A stretch of 64,000 nt of DNA, from assembly GCA_963811365.1 (NCBI GenBank), contig CAWEQW010000008.1:744001-808000 (forward strand). The letters are read 5' to 3'. How positions within the stretch are numbered: the first letter of the stretch is position 1; every line of letters starts with the position of its first letter. Under the pieces are notes generated by a model. The model did no database searches and was not told the DNA's origin. It saw only the letters and a list, made by a program, of their open reading frames with translations. The position numbers and the translations under genes were made by a program. Shown piece by piece: positions 8,828 through 19,004 of this stretch. The stretch is from CAWEQW01 sp963811365 (lineage in GTDB: Bacteria; Actinomycetota; Actinomycetes; Propionibacteriales; Nocardioidaceae).

Positions 8828-10027
8828 TCACAGGTTGCCGCGGCGCTCCTGCTCGCGCTCGATGGCCTCGAAGAGCGCCTTGAAGTTGCCCTTGCCGAAG
8901 CCGAGCGAGCCGTGCCGCTCGATCAGCTCGAAGAACACCGTCGGGCGGTCGCCGATCGGCTTGGTGAAGATCTGCAGCAGGTAGCCGTCCTCGTCGCGGT
9001 CCACCAGGATCCCCCGGCTCTGCAGCTCGTCGATCGGGAGCCGGACCTTGCCGATCCGGGCGCGCAGCTCCGGGTCCTCGTAGTAGGAGTCCGGGGTGTC
9101 GAGGAACTCCACGCCGTTGGCCCGTAGCGCGTCGACGGTCTCGACGATGTCGTTGGTGGCCAGGGCGAGGTGCTGGGCGCCGGCCCCCCGGTAGAACTCG
9201 AGGTACTCGTCGATCTGGGACTTGCGCTTCGCGACGGCCGGCTCGTTGAGCGGGAACTTGACCCGGTGGTTGCCGTTCGCGACCACCTTGCTCATCAGCG
9301 CCGAGTAGTCCGTGGCGATGTCGTCGCCGATGAACTCCGCCATGTTCACGAAGCCCATCACCTTGTTGTAGAACGCCACCCACTCGTCCATGTGGCCGAG
9401 CTCGACGTTGCCGACGATGTGGTCGAGGGCCTGGAAGAGCCGCTTCGGCTGGCCCTCGCGCGGGGTGTAGCCGCCGCGGGTCCGGGTGTAGCCGGGGAGG
9501 TAGGGCCCGTCGTACCGGGAGCGGTCGACGAGGGTGTGCCGGGTCTCGCCGTACGCCCCGATCGCGGCGACCCGCACGGTGCCGTGCTCGTCGGTGATGT
9601 CCTCGGGCTCGCGGACGACCGTGGCACCGGCCTTGCGCGCCTGGGCGATGCAGCGGTCCACGTCGGGGACCTCGAGGGAGATGTCCACGACGCCGTCGCC
9701 GTGCCGCCGGTGGTGCTCGACCAGCGGGCTGTCCGGGTCGACGGCCCCGTTGACGACGAACCGGATCGATCCGGAGCGCAGCACGAACGACTTGTGGTCA
9801 CGGTTGCCGTTCTCGGGGCCGGAGTACGCCTCCAGCGTCATGCCCCACGCGGACTGGTAGTAGTGCGCGGCCTGGGTGGCGTTGCCGACCACGAACACGA
9901 TCGAGTCCCACCCCGTGACCGGGAAGACGTCGCGCTCCTCGTCGTACTCGACCAGCCCGACCAGCTGATGGAGCTGCTCGAGGGTGAGGTCGGCCTTCAA
10001 CTCGTCCTGGGTCAGTGCATCAGTCAT
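8828..10027 (-). CDS. hpd: 4-hydroxyphenylpyruvate dioxygenase
   Basis: The 399-residue protein has the family's length and two vicinal-oxygen-chelate domains. Iron ligands can be placed at H in VEHHRRHGDG/LDHIVGNVELG, H in AQHLALATNDI and E in VFFELIERHG; the C-terminal GFGKGNFKALFEAIEREQ is diagnostic. It converts 4-hydroxyphenylpyruvate to homogentisate in tyrosine breakdown. The start at 10027 (MTDALTQDEL) fits family N termini better than the upstream ATG at 10063. It is divergent from an Lrp/AsnC regulator 81 bp away, and the usual next gene (homogentisate dioxygenase) is not in the window. Confidence 0.95.
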   Translation of the reverse strand: MTDALTQDELKADLTLEQLHQLVGLVEYDEERDVFPVTGWDSIVFVVGNATQAAHYYQSAWGMTLEAYSGPENGNRDHKSFVLRSGSIRFVVNGAVDPDSPLVEHHRRHGDGVVDISLEVPDVDRCIAQARKAGATVVREPEDITDEHGTVRVAAIGAYGETRHTLVDRSRYDGPYLPGYTRTRGGYTPREGQPKRLFQALDHIVGNVELGHMDEWVAFYNKVMGFVNMAEFIGDDIATDYSALMSKVVANGNHRVKFPLNEPAVAKRKSQIDEYLEFYRGAGAQHLALATNDIVETVDALRANGVEFLDTPDSYYEDPELRARIGKVRLPIDELQSRGILVDRDEDGYLLQIFTKPIGDRPTVFFELIERHGSLGFGKGNFKALFEAIEREQERRGNL

Positions 10028-10057
10028 GGGTCGCAGCATGGTGATCGCAATCAGAAT

Positions 10058-10093
10058 GTGCAACAGTACGCCGAACTACTGGACAACTTGCAC
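10058..10093. promoter_or_regulatory. Candidate Lrp/AsnC operator between hpd and its regulator
   Basis: GTGCAA at 10058-10063 and TTGCAC at 10088-10093 are inverted copies 30 bases apart (start to start), about three helical turns, in the 81-bp divergent promoter region. The spacing suits an octameric Lrp-type protein. The short arms make this tentative. Confidence 0.4.
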
Positions 10094-10108
10094 AGTATCG
10101 GAGCCGTG

Positions 10109-10570
10109 ATGGACCAGCTCGATGCCACATTGATCCGTCTGTTCGCTGCCGAGCCGCGGGTCGGCGTGCTCGAGGCGTCCCGCCGGCTCGGCGTCGCGCG
10201 GGGCACCGTGCAGGCCCGGATGGACAAGCTCGTCGCGGCGGGCGTGATCGCCGGCTGGGGACCGGCGCTCGACCCGGAGGCGCTCGGCTACCCGGTGACC
10301 GCGTTCCTCACCCTGGAGATCCGCCAGGGAGCCGGCCACCGGGCGATCGCCGAGCACCTCGAGACGATCCCCGAGGTGCTCGAGGCGTTCACGATCACCG
10401 GCGCCGGTGACATGTGGTGCCGGGTCGTCGCCCGGTCCAACAGCGACCTGCAGCGGGTGATCGACGCGGTGCTGTCCGACGCCGGCATCGTGCGCTCCTC
10501 GACGGTGATCGCCCTCGACACCCAGGTCCCGCACCGGGTGCTGCCGCTGCTCGACGCCGCCGTGGAGTGA
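10109..10570 (+). CDS. Lrp/AsnC family transcriptional regulator
   Basis: The 153-residue protein has the usual length: an N-terminal helix-turn-helix (DATLIRLFAAEPRVGVLEASRRLGVARGTVQARMDKLVAAGVI) and a C-terminal RAM ligand-binding domain (TAFLTLEIRQGAG, AFTITGAGDMWCRVVA). The ATG at 10109 is preceded by a GTG at 10106 and either can serve. Divergence from hpd suggests that it senses an aromatic amino acid such as tyrosine or phenylalanine and controls hpd; that role is inferred from position. Confidence 0.9.
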   Translation: MDQLDATLIRLFAAEPRVGVLEASRRLGVARGTVQARMDKLVAAGVIAGWGPALDPEALGYPVTAFLTLEIRQGAGHRAIAEHLETIPEVLEAFTITGAGDMWCRVVARSNSDLQRVIDAVLSDAGIVRSSTVIALDTQVPHRVLPLLDAAVE

Positions 10571-10586
10571 TCTCGGCGCGGAGGCC

Positions 10587-11234
10587 TCAGGACAGCCGCC
10601 CGGCCACCGCGGCCGCCGCCGCGACCACCCGGGGGCCGACCGTCTCGCCGTCGAGGTCGCCGAGGGTGACGATCCCCACCGACGCCTCGAGCCCCTCGAC
10701 ACCGAGCACCGGGGCGGCGACCCCTCGTGCGCCGGGCTGCAGCTCGCCGACCGTCTGCACGTATGTCGCCCGCGCGGTGCCCGCGGCGGCCGCCCGCCCC
10801 AGCAGGATGGCCCTGCCGGCCGCTCCGAGCTCGAGGGGGTGGCGGGCGCCGACCCGGTAGGCGATGTGGAAGTCGGTCCAGCTGGGCTCGACGACCGCGA
10901 TCGCCACCGCCTCGGCGCCGTCGGCGTAGGTGAGGTGCGTCGTGCAGCCGAGCTCCTCGGCGAGCGCCCGCAGCACCGGCTGGGCGAGGTCGCGGAGCAC
11001 CGGCTGGAGGCCGCGGGCCAAGGCGAGCACCCCCAGCCCGACGTGCAGCCGGCCGGCGGTGTCCCGGCGAGCCAGACCGTGCTGCTCCAGCGTGGTGACC
11101 AGCCGGTAGACCACCGTGCGGTTCACCCCGACCTCTGCGGCGAGGTCGGTGACGCTCAGCCCGCCCGGCGCCGCGGCCAGCACCCGGAGGACCCGCAGCC
11201 CGCGGTCGAGTGTCTGCGACGTCTCCGCGGCCAT
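10587..11234 (-). CDS. IclR family transcriptional regulator
   Basis: The 215-residue protein is slightly short for the family but has both parts: the winged helix (LRVLRVLAAAPGGLSVTDLAAEVGVNRTVVYRLVTTL) and the effector domain (ALAEELGCTTHLTYADGAEAVAIAVVEP, GARHPLELGAAGRAILLG, GVAAPVLGVEGLEASVGIVTLG). IclR proteins often control aromatic-acid catabolism, so the nearby hpd gene is a possible target. It follows the helicase gene on the same strand with 52 bp between, where I see no strong terminator. Confidence 0.88.
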   Translation of the reverse strand: MAAETSQTLDRGLRVLRVLAAAPGGLSVTDLAAEVGVNRTVVYRLVTTLEQHGLARRDTAGRLHVGLGVLALARGLQPVLRDLAQPVLRALAEELGCTTHLTYADGAEAVAIAVVEPSWTDFHIAYRVGARHPLELGAAGRAILLGRAAAAGTARATYVQTVGELQPGARGVAAPVLGVEGLEASVGIVTLGDLDGETVGPRVVAAAAAVAGRLS

Positions 11235-11286
11235 GTGCCGACCCTACTGGCGCCGGCCGGCCCGGCCGGACCGCGGCGGACCCGGC

Positions 11287-13164
11287 TCACCCGGACCGGC
11301 GGGCCGCCCACTCCCGGAGCCGGTCGATGCGGGTGCGCAGCTGGTCGGCGGTCGCCACCGCGGCCGCGGGGCCTCCGCACTCGCGCCGGAGCGCGGTGTG
11401 CGTGACGCCGTGCGGCTGACCGGTGCGGTGGTTCCAGGCCGCGACGAGGCCGTTGAGCTCGCGGCGCAGGCTGGCGAGCTGCTCGTGCGTGGCCACGTCG
11501 CGGAGCACGTCCTGCTCGGTGGAGCGGGTCCCGCGCTGCCGACGGGCCCGCTCGCTCTGCCGGTGGTGGAGCAGCTCGCGGACCTGGTCTGCCTCGAGCA
11601 GCCCGGGGATGCCGAGGAAGTCCATCTCCTCCTCCGACCCCACCTGCACCTCTCCGGCGTGGCCGAACTCGCCGCCGTCGTACAGCACCCGGTCGAACGT
11701 CGCCTGGGAGCCGAGTGCCTCGAAGGGGCCGAGCGCCTCCTCGGCGCTCGCGGCCTCGGGGGCCTGGGCGCGCGCGAGCAGGGCCTGCTCTGCGGCGAGG
11801 ATGTCGGCGTCGTCCTCGACCGGCCGGCGCAGGACGTGGTCGCGCTGCACCTCCATGTCCGAGGCGAAGCCGAGCAGGTGCGGCACCGAGGGGAGGAACA
11901 CCGACGCGGTCTCCCCGCGCCGCCGCGCCCGCACGAACCGGCCGACCGCCTGGGCGAAGAACAGCGGCGTCGCGGTGGTCGTCGCGTAGACGCCGACCGC
12001 CAGCCGCGGCACGTCGACCCCCTCGGACACCATCCGCACCGCGACCATCCAGCGCTTCTCCGACGCGGAGAACTCCGCGATCCGCTTGCTGGCTGACTTC
12101 TCGTCGGAGAGCACCACCGTGGGCCGCTCGCCGGACACGCCGGCGAGCAGGGCGGCGTACGCGCGAGCCGAGTCCTGGTCGGTCGCGATCACCAGGCCAC
12201 CGGCGTCCGGGACGTGGCGGCGCACCTCGGTCAGCCGCTTGTCGGCCGCGGCGAGCACCGAGGGCACCCACGCGCCGCCCGGGTCGAGCGCGGTGCGCAG
12301 TGCCTGAGCGGTCAGGTCCTTGGTCAGCGGCTCGCCGAGACGGGCGCCGACCTCGTCGCCGGCACGGGTGCGCCACTGCATCTCGCCGCTGTACGCCAGG
12401 AACAGCACCGGGCGCACCACGTGGTCGGCCAGCGCGTGCGCGTAGCCGTAGGTGTAGTCCGCCACGCTCGTCGGCGTGCCGTCGGGACCCTCGGCGTAGG
12501 TGACGAACGGGATCGGGTTGATGTCGGAGCGGAACGGCGTGCCGGTCAGGGCCAGCCGGCGGCTGGCCGGCTCGAACGCCTCGCGGACCGCCTCCCCCCA
12601 GGACAGCGCGTCGCCGGCGTGGTGCACCTCGTCGAGGATCACCAGCGTCCTGAAGCGCTCGGTCCGGATCCGATGCGCGAGCGGGTTGACCGCGACGCCG
12701 GCGTACGTCACCGCGACCCCGACGTAGTCCTTGCTGGTCCGGCCCTTGCGCCCGGCGTACGACGGGTCGAGCGGGATGCCGACACGGGCCGCGGCGTCGG
12801 CCCACTGGGTCTTGAGGTGCTCGGTCGGCGCGACCACCGTCACCCGGTCCACCACGCGGCGGTGCAGCAGCTCGGCAGCCACCGTCAGCGCGAACGTGGT
12901 CTTGCCGGCCCCGGGCGTGGCGACGGCGAGGAAGTCCCTGGGGCTCGCGGCGAAGTACTGCTCGAGCGCGGCGGACTGCCAGGCGCGCAGCTTGGTGGCG
13001 GTTCCCCACGCGGCGCGGTCGGGGTAGGCGGGGGGCAGCTCGTTGAGGGGTGCAGGGACGGCGGGAACAGGATCACTCACGGGGTGCGGGGCCAGCCTGT
13101 CGGGTCGCGGACGGTCGTGGTCGGGAGCCGGATCCACGCGCGGGTCCGGCCCAGGATCCGGCAC
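11287..13164 (-). CDS. Superfamily II DEAD/DEAH-type helicase
   Basis: The protein of up to 625 residues has the two-lobe helicase core: Walker A in ATPGAGKTTFAL (about residue 85), motif Ia VVAPTEHLKTQW, motif II LDEVHH, motif III LTGTPFR, and in lobe 2 VSEGVDVPRLAV and QAVGRFVRAR (motifs V and VI). The order and the DEVH box resemble the XPB/RecG-like DNA helicases of actinobacteria. The C-terminal 180 residues, with AQAPEAASAEEAL and a RRQRGTRSTEQDVLRDV region, are unassigned. GTG at 13164 lies 3 bases after the DUF3039 stop; GTG at 13080 (residue 29) is an alternative start after a proline-rich leader. Confidence 0.85.
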   Translation of the reverse strand: MPDPGPDPRVDPAPDHDRPRPDRLAPHPVSDPVPAVPAPLNELPPAYPDRAAWGTATKLRAWQSAALEQYFAASPRDFLAVATPGAGKTTFALTVAAELLHRRVVDRVTVVAPTEHLKTQWADAAARVGIPLDPSYAGRKGRTSKDYVGVAVTYAGVAVNPLAHRIRTERFRTLVILDEVHHAGDALSWGEAVREAFEPASRRLALTGTPFRSDINPIPFVTYAEGPDGTPTSVADYTYGYAHALADHVVRPVLFLAYSGEMQWRTRAGDEVGARLGEPLTKDLTAQALRTALDPGGAWVPSVLAAADKRLTEVRRHVPDAGGLVIATDQDSARAYAALLAGVSGERPTVVLSDEKSASKRIAEFSASEKRWMVAVRMVSEGVDVPRLAVGVYATTTATPLFFAQAVGRFVRARRRGETASVFLPSVPHLLGFASDMEVQRDHVLRRPVEDDADILAAEQALLARAQAPEAASAEEALGPFEALGSQATFDRVLYDGGEFGHAGEVQVGSEEEMDFLGIPGLLEADQVRELLHHRQSERARRQRGTRSTEQDVLRDVATHEQLASLRRELNGLVAAWNHRTGQPHGVTHTALRRECGGPAAAVATADQLRTRIDRLREWAARRSG

Positions 13165-13167
13165 AGG

Positions 13168-13416
13168 TCAGTCGTCGTCCTTCTTCAGGTTCTCCCAGGC
13201 CTCCTTGCACTCCGGGCAGACCGGGTACCTCTCCGGGTCCCGGCTCGGCACCCACACCTTGCCGCAGAGCGCCACGACCGGCGTGCCCATCACCATCGCC
13301 TCGGTGAGCTTGTCCTTCTCGACGTAGTGCGAGAAGCGCTCGTGGTCACCGTCGTCGGTCGGGGCCGTGCGCCGGTCCTCGATCGTCTCTGCGCCGGGCG
13401 CCATCTGGGTCGTCAC
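13168..13416 (-). CDS. DUF3039 domain protein (small zinc-binding-like)
   Basis: The 82-residue protein begins VTTQMAPGAETIEDR and holds a core HERFSHYVEKDKLTEA, then LCGKVW and VCPECKEAW. The three or four cysteines and a histidine look like a zinc site, as is usual for DUF3039 proteins of actinobacteria. The function is unknown. The GTG at 13416 gives the family's length. It sits directly before the helicase gene with a 3-base gap, so the two are probably cotranscribed and may act together. Confidence 0.8.
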   Translation of the reverse strand: MTTQMAPGAETIEDRRTAPTDDGDHERFSHYVEKDKLTEAMVMGTPVVALCGKVWVPSRDPERYPVCPECKEAWENLKKDDD

Positions 13417-13477
13417 ATCAGCCAGTCTAACGGGCGGCTCTCCGGCCCGGCGGCCGAGCGGGGCGGGCGTCGCGGAC

Positions 13478-14386
13478 TCAGGAGCGGGTGGCCGGGAACC
13501 CGCCCGCCCGCGCCACGGCGCTGGGCAGCCGCGTGCCGAGCCGCTCCTCGAGCCAGGCCGCCCCGTTGACGAGCGCGTCGAGGTCCAGCCCGGTGGACAC
13601 CCCCGTGCGGTCGAAGAGGTAGACCAGGTCCTCGGTCGCGACGTTGCCGGTCGCGTTCGGGGCGAACGGGCAGCCACCTGCCCCTCCGATGCTCGCGTCG
13701 AGGGTACGCACGCCGGACTCCACCCCGGCGACGGCGTTGGCCACGCCGACGTGCCGGGTGTCGTGCAGGTGGAGGCGCAGCGGCAGCTGCGGGCCGGCCA
13801 GCTCGCGGGCGAGTGCCACGCGCTCCCGCACGTCCGAGGGCACCGCCACCCCGATCGTGTCCGCGAGGGCCAGCTCGTCCGGCCCCGCGTCGACCACGCG
13901 CCGCACGACCTCGCGCAGAAGGCCGACCGGCACCTCGCCCTCGAAGGGGCAGCCGAACGATGCCCCGATGGTGATCGTCGTGAAGACCCCGGCGGCCCGG
14001 GCCTCCCGGACCAGCTCCGCCGCTGTGTCACACGCCTGGGCGGTGCTGACGCCCTGGTTGCGGCGGCAGAAGGTGTCGGTGGCGACGACGACGACGTCGA
14101 TCTCGTCGACGTGCCCGTTCAGTGCCCGCTCGAGACCACGACGGTTCATCACGAGACCGGCGTACTGCAGCCCCTCGCGGCGCGGCAGCGCTGCCATCAC
14201 CTCGTCGGCGTCGGCCATCTGCGGCACCCGGGAGGGGTTCACGAAGCTGGTCACCTCGATCCGCCGGGCACCCGCCCGGACGGCCCGGTCGACGAGCTCG
14301 ACCTTGTCCTCGGTGGACAGGACCTTCTCCTCGTTCTGCAGACCGTCGCGGGGAGAGACCTCGACGATCTCGACCGTGCCCTTCAC
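13478..14386 (-). CDS. Hydroxymethylglutaryl-CoA lyase family protein
   Basis: The 302-residue TIM-barrel protein has the HMG-CoA lyase signatures in order: EVSPRDGLQNE near the N terminus, VTSFVNPSRVPQMADA, LADTIGVAVPSD, LHLHDTRHVGVANAVAG (metal-binding histidines) and GGCPFAPNATGNVATEDL with the catalytic cysteine. It should cleave a 3-hydroxy-3-methylglutaryl-CoA-like substrate to acetyl-CoA and a keto acid. It is the last gene of the catabolic operon; its ATG overlaps the preceding stop as ATGA. The true acyl-CoA may differ from HMG-CoA given the unusual neighbours. Confidence 0.9.
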   Translation of the reverse strand: MKGTVEIVEVSPRDGLQNEEKVLSTEDKVELVDRAVRAGARRIEVTSFVNPSRVPQMADADEVMAALPRREGLQYAGLVMNRRGLERALNGHVDEIDVVVVATDTFCRRNQGVSTAQACDTAAELVREARAAGVFTTITIGASFGCPFEGEVPVGLLREVVRRVVDAGPDELALADTIGVAVPSDVRERVALARELAGPQLPLRLHLHDTRHVGVANAVAGVESGVRTLDASIGGAGGCPFAPNATGNVATEDLVYLFDRTGVSTGLDLDALVNGAAWLEERLGTRLPSAVARAGGFPATRS

Positions 14387-15048
14387 CGCTGCTCCTCCAG
14401 GTAGCTCACCGCTGTGCTCTCCCCGACGACCTCGGCGTACTTGGCCTGCAGGTCGAACAGGCTCGCGTCGTGCGCCTGCGCGGTCCGGTCGCCGACCGCG
14501 TCTCGCACCACGAGAGGGACGAACCCGTGCTGGACGGCGTCGACCCCGCTCGCGCGGACGCAGCCGCTCGTGCTCACCCCCACGAGCAGGACGGTGTCGA
14601 CGTGCCGGGCGACCAGCGTGGAGGCGAGCGAGGTGCCGAAGAACGCGCTGGCGTACTGCTTGGTGACCACCAGCTCGCCCTCGGCCGGGGCCACCTCCGG
14701 CATCAGCTCGCTCATCGGCCCGCCTCCGTACAGCGTCTCCAGCGCGCGCACCTTGCGGACGAAGACTCCGCCGTCACTGCCGTCGGCGGCATACTCCACC
14801 CGCGTGTGGATCACCGGGACGCGATGCTCCCGCGCCGCCGCCAGCACCCGGGCCGCCGACCGGAGGCAGTCCCGCGACGGCAGGCACAGGGGGCTGGCCG
14901 GGTCGAAGTAGCCGCGCATCAGGTCGACCGCCAGCACCGCCGGGTGACGGCCCGGACGGAGCCGCCCGGCGAAGCCCTCGTCGAACCCGGGCCCGTCGGT
15001 CACCGGCACGTCGGTCACCGGCACGTCGGTCACCGGCACGTCGGTCAC
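14383..15048 (-). CDS. Isochorismatase-family cysteine hydrolase
   Basis: The 221-residue protein has the complete catalytic triad of the family: D in LAVDLMRGYFDP, K in VVTKQYASAFFGT and C in LLVGVSTSGCVRAS, with the cis-peptide VG-V context. Relatives include N-carbamoylsarcosine amidase and other N-carbamoyl or amide hydrolases. The first GTG (15048) overlaps the hyuB stop as GTGA; three further in-frame GTG codons follow at 15-base intervals because the N terminus is a VTDVP repeat. Its place after hydantoinase genes suggests hydrolysis of the ring-opened carbamoyl or amide product. Confidence 0.88.
   Translation of the reverse strand: MTDVPVTDVPVTDVPVTDGPGFDEGFAGRLRPGRHPAVLAVDLMRGYFDPASPLCLPSRDCLRSAARVLAAAREHRVPVIHTRVEYAADGSDGGVFVRKVRALETLYGGGPMSELMPEVAPAEGELVVTKQYASAFFGTSLASTLVARHVDTVLLVGVSTSGCVRASGVDAVQHGFVPLVVRDAVGDRTAQAHDASLFDLQAKYAEVVGESTAVSYLEEQR
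14989..15048 (-). repeat. 15-bp tandem repeat at the start of the cysteine hydrolase gene
   Basis: Three exact copies of GTGACCGACGTGCCG and a fourth diverged copy (GTGACCGACGGGCCC) run in frame from the start codon, encoding VTDVP x3 and VTDGP. Every unit offers a possible GTG start. Confidence 0.9.
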
Positions 15049-16916
15049 CGGGCGATCGGCGCCTTGGGCGCGGGGAGGCCGGTCTCCTCCTCGCAGTGCG
15101 CCAGGATCTCCTCCAACGGCGGGCCCATGTCGAAGGTCGGGAGCGGGTCCGGACGCCCCTCCCTCAGCGTGTCGCGCAACTTCTCGGTGGCCCCGACGTC
15201 GACCTGGCCCTGCTCGTCGCAGACCACGCCGTAGCGGCGGGCACCGGTGACGCTCACGAGTCCGCGTCGTACCTCCAGACCGACCAGCTCGGGCTCGCGC
15301 GCCAGCGGGTCGCCCCATCCGCCGCCACCCCAGGTGACGAAGTGCAGCAGGTCGCCGGCGTTGACGGCGAAGTCGTGGATCTTGCTGGGCAGCACCTCGG
15401 TGGTGCCGTCCGCGCGCTCGACCCACTTCCGTCCCCGCGCGCCCGGCTCGCCGCCGTTGACACCCCACGGGTAGGTGAGCCAGCGGTCGTCGTGGATCGC
15501 GATCGTGCCGGGCTCGAGGAAGCGGTAGGCGACGTCGACGCCGTTTCCGCCGCGGTGCACGCCGGCCCCCCCGGTGTCCGCCACGGTCTCCCAGCGCTCG
15601 ACCCGGAGCGGGTAGTAGGACTCCAGGTACTCGCACGGGATGTTCACGAACGACGGCCACAGCGAGTGCCCGTCGGGGCCGTCCCCGATCGGGCGTCCCG
15701 GAATGCCGCCGAAGCCGATCGAGTACAGCTGGAACCACTCGCCCTTGCGATCGCCGGAGCTGTAGTTGCCGGAGTACATGAAGTGCGGTGAGGAGGAGAA
15801 GCCGGCCGCGTTGAGCAGGTCCGGGTTCGTCTGGCCGAGCAGCCCGCCGAACAGGTCGAAGACCCGCCCGATGCCGTGGTTGCGAGCGTTGAGGGCGGCC
15901 GGGTACCTCGGCTTCCAGAACGACTCCTCGGGAATCTTCACGTCCACCAACGGGTAGAACCCGTCGTTCCACAGGATCTGCGGGTCGGCCACGGTGATCA
16001 TGTAGATCCCGAAGAACATCCGCACCAGGTTCTCGTTGATGAAGTAGTTGACCGGCCCCTGTGCCTGGGGACTGCTGCCGGTGAAGTCGAGCAGCACCTT
16101 GTCACCGGTCCTGGTGAGGCTCAGCTTGAGCTCGTACGGGCCGTAGCCCACGCCGTCGTCGCAGATGTAGTCGGTGAACGAGAGCGTCCGACCCTCCTCG
16201 AAGACCAGCGCCAGCAGTGTCTTCATCGCCCGGTAGTTGCGGTCCAGCAGGGCGTCGAGCGCGGAGGTGTAGGTGTCGACGCCGAACCGCGCGCACATCT
16301 CCTGCACCCGCCGCGAGGCCGTGCGGCAGGCGGCCACGATGCCGTTGAGGTCGGCCCGGTTCCAGTCCGGCTTGCGGACCTGGTTGAGGATGATCCGCAG
16401 CGCGTCGTCGTCGAGAGCCCCCTTCTTGTAGAGCTTGAAGGGCGGGATGACGACGCCCTCCTCGAAGATCGTCCTGGCGTCGGTCGGCATCGACGCCGGC
16501 GTCTTGCCGCCGACGTCCGACATGTGGCCGAACATCGACGACCAGCCGACGATCCGGCCCTCGAAGTAGATCGGCATCACGACCAGCCAGTCGTTCGCGT
16601 GGCTGATCGCCGCTCCGCAGGAGTACGGGTCGGAGGTCAGGAGGACGTCGCCCTCCTCGATGTCGCCCTGGAAGTTCTCCAGGAAGTCGGGGATGGACAG
16701 ACCGAACTGGCCGACCACCATCTTGCCCTCGGGGTCCCCGATCAGCGGGAACTCGTCGTGCTGCTCGCGGATGCCCGGCGAGAGCGCGGTGCGGAACAGG
16801 ACCTCGTCCATCTCGTAGCGAGCGTTGCGCAGGGCGTTCTCCACCAGGTCCAGGGTCACCACGTCGACGTCGACGCTGCGCAGGGGCTCGGTCGCGGTCT
16901 CGATCAGGCGTGCCAT
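15045..16916 (-). CDS. Hydantoinase B / oxoprolinase family subunit
   Basis: The 623-residue protein matches HyuB-type subunits: VVTLDLVENALRNARYEMDEVLFRTALSPGIREQHDEFPL at the start, ILLTSDPYSCGAAISHANDW (read VLLTSDPYS), the central LLDFTGSSPQAQGPVNYF, YPAALNARNHGIGRVFD, and the glycine-rich GGAGVHRGGNGVDVAYRF near the C terminus. With HyuA it should form an ATP-dependent enzyme that opens a cyclic amide such as a hydantoin or 5-oxoproline, or carboxylates a ketone as in acetone carboxylases. It lies 3 bp after hyuA in the operon. Confidence 0.9.
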   Translation of the reverse strand: MARLIETATEPLRSVDVDVVTLDLVENALRNARYEMDEVLFRTALSPGIREQHDEFPLIGDPEGKMVVGQFGLSIPDFLENFQGDIEEGDVLLTSDPYSCGAAISHANDWLVVMPIYFEGRIVGWSSMFGHMSDVGGKTPASMPTDARTIFEEGVVIPPFKLYKKGALDDDALRIILNQVRKPDWNRADLNGIVAACRTASRRVQEMCARFGVDTYTSALDALLDRNYRAMKTLLALVFEEGRTLSFTDYICDDGVGYGPYELKLSLTRTGDKVLLDFTGSSPQAQGPVNYFINENLVRMFFGIYMITVADPQILWNDGFYPLVDVKIPEESFWKPRYPAALNARNHGIGRVFDLFGGLLGQTNPDLLNAAGFSSSPHFMYSGNYSSGDRKGEWFQLYSIGFGGIPGRPIGDGPDGHSLWPSFVNIPCEYLESYYPLRVERWETVADTGGAGVHRGGNGVDVAYRFLEPGTIAIHDDRWLTYPWGVNGGEPGARGRKWVERADGTTEVLPSKIHDFAVNAGDLLHFVTWGGGGWGDPLAREPELVGLEVRRGLVSVTGARRYGVVCDEQGQVDVGATEKLRDTLREGRPDPLPTFDMGPPLEEILAHCEEETGLPAPKAPIAR

Positions 16917-16919
16917 GGC

Positions 16920-18995
<2,076 letters not shown>

Positions 18996-19004
18996 GGTTC
19001 CTCC

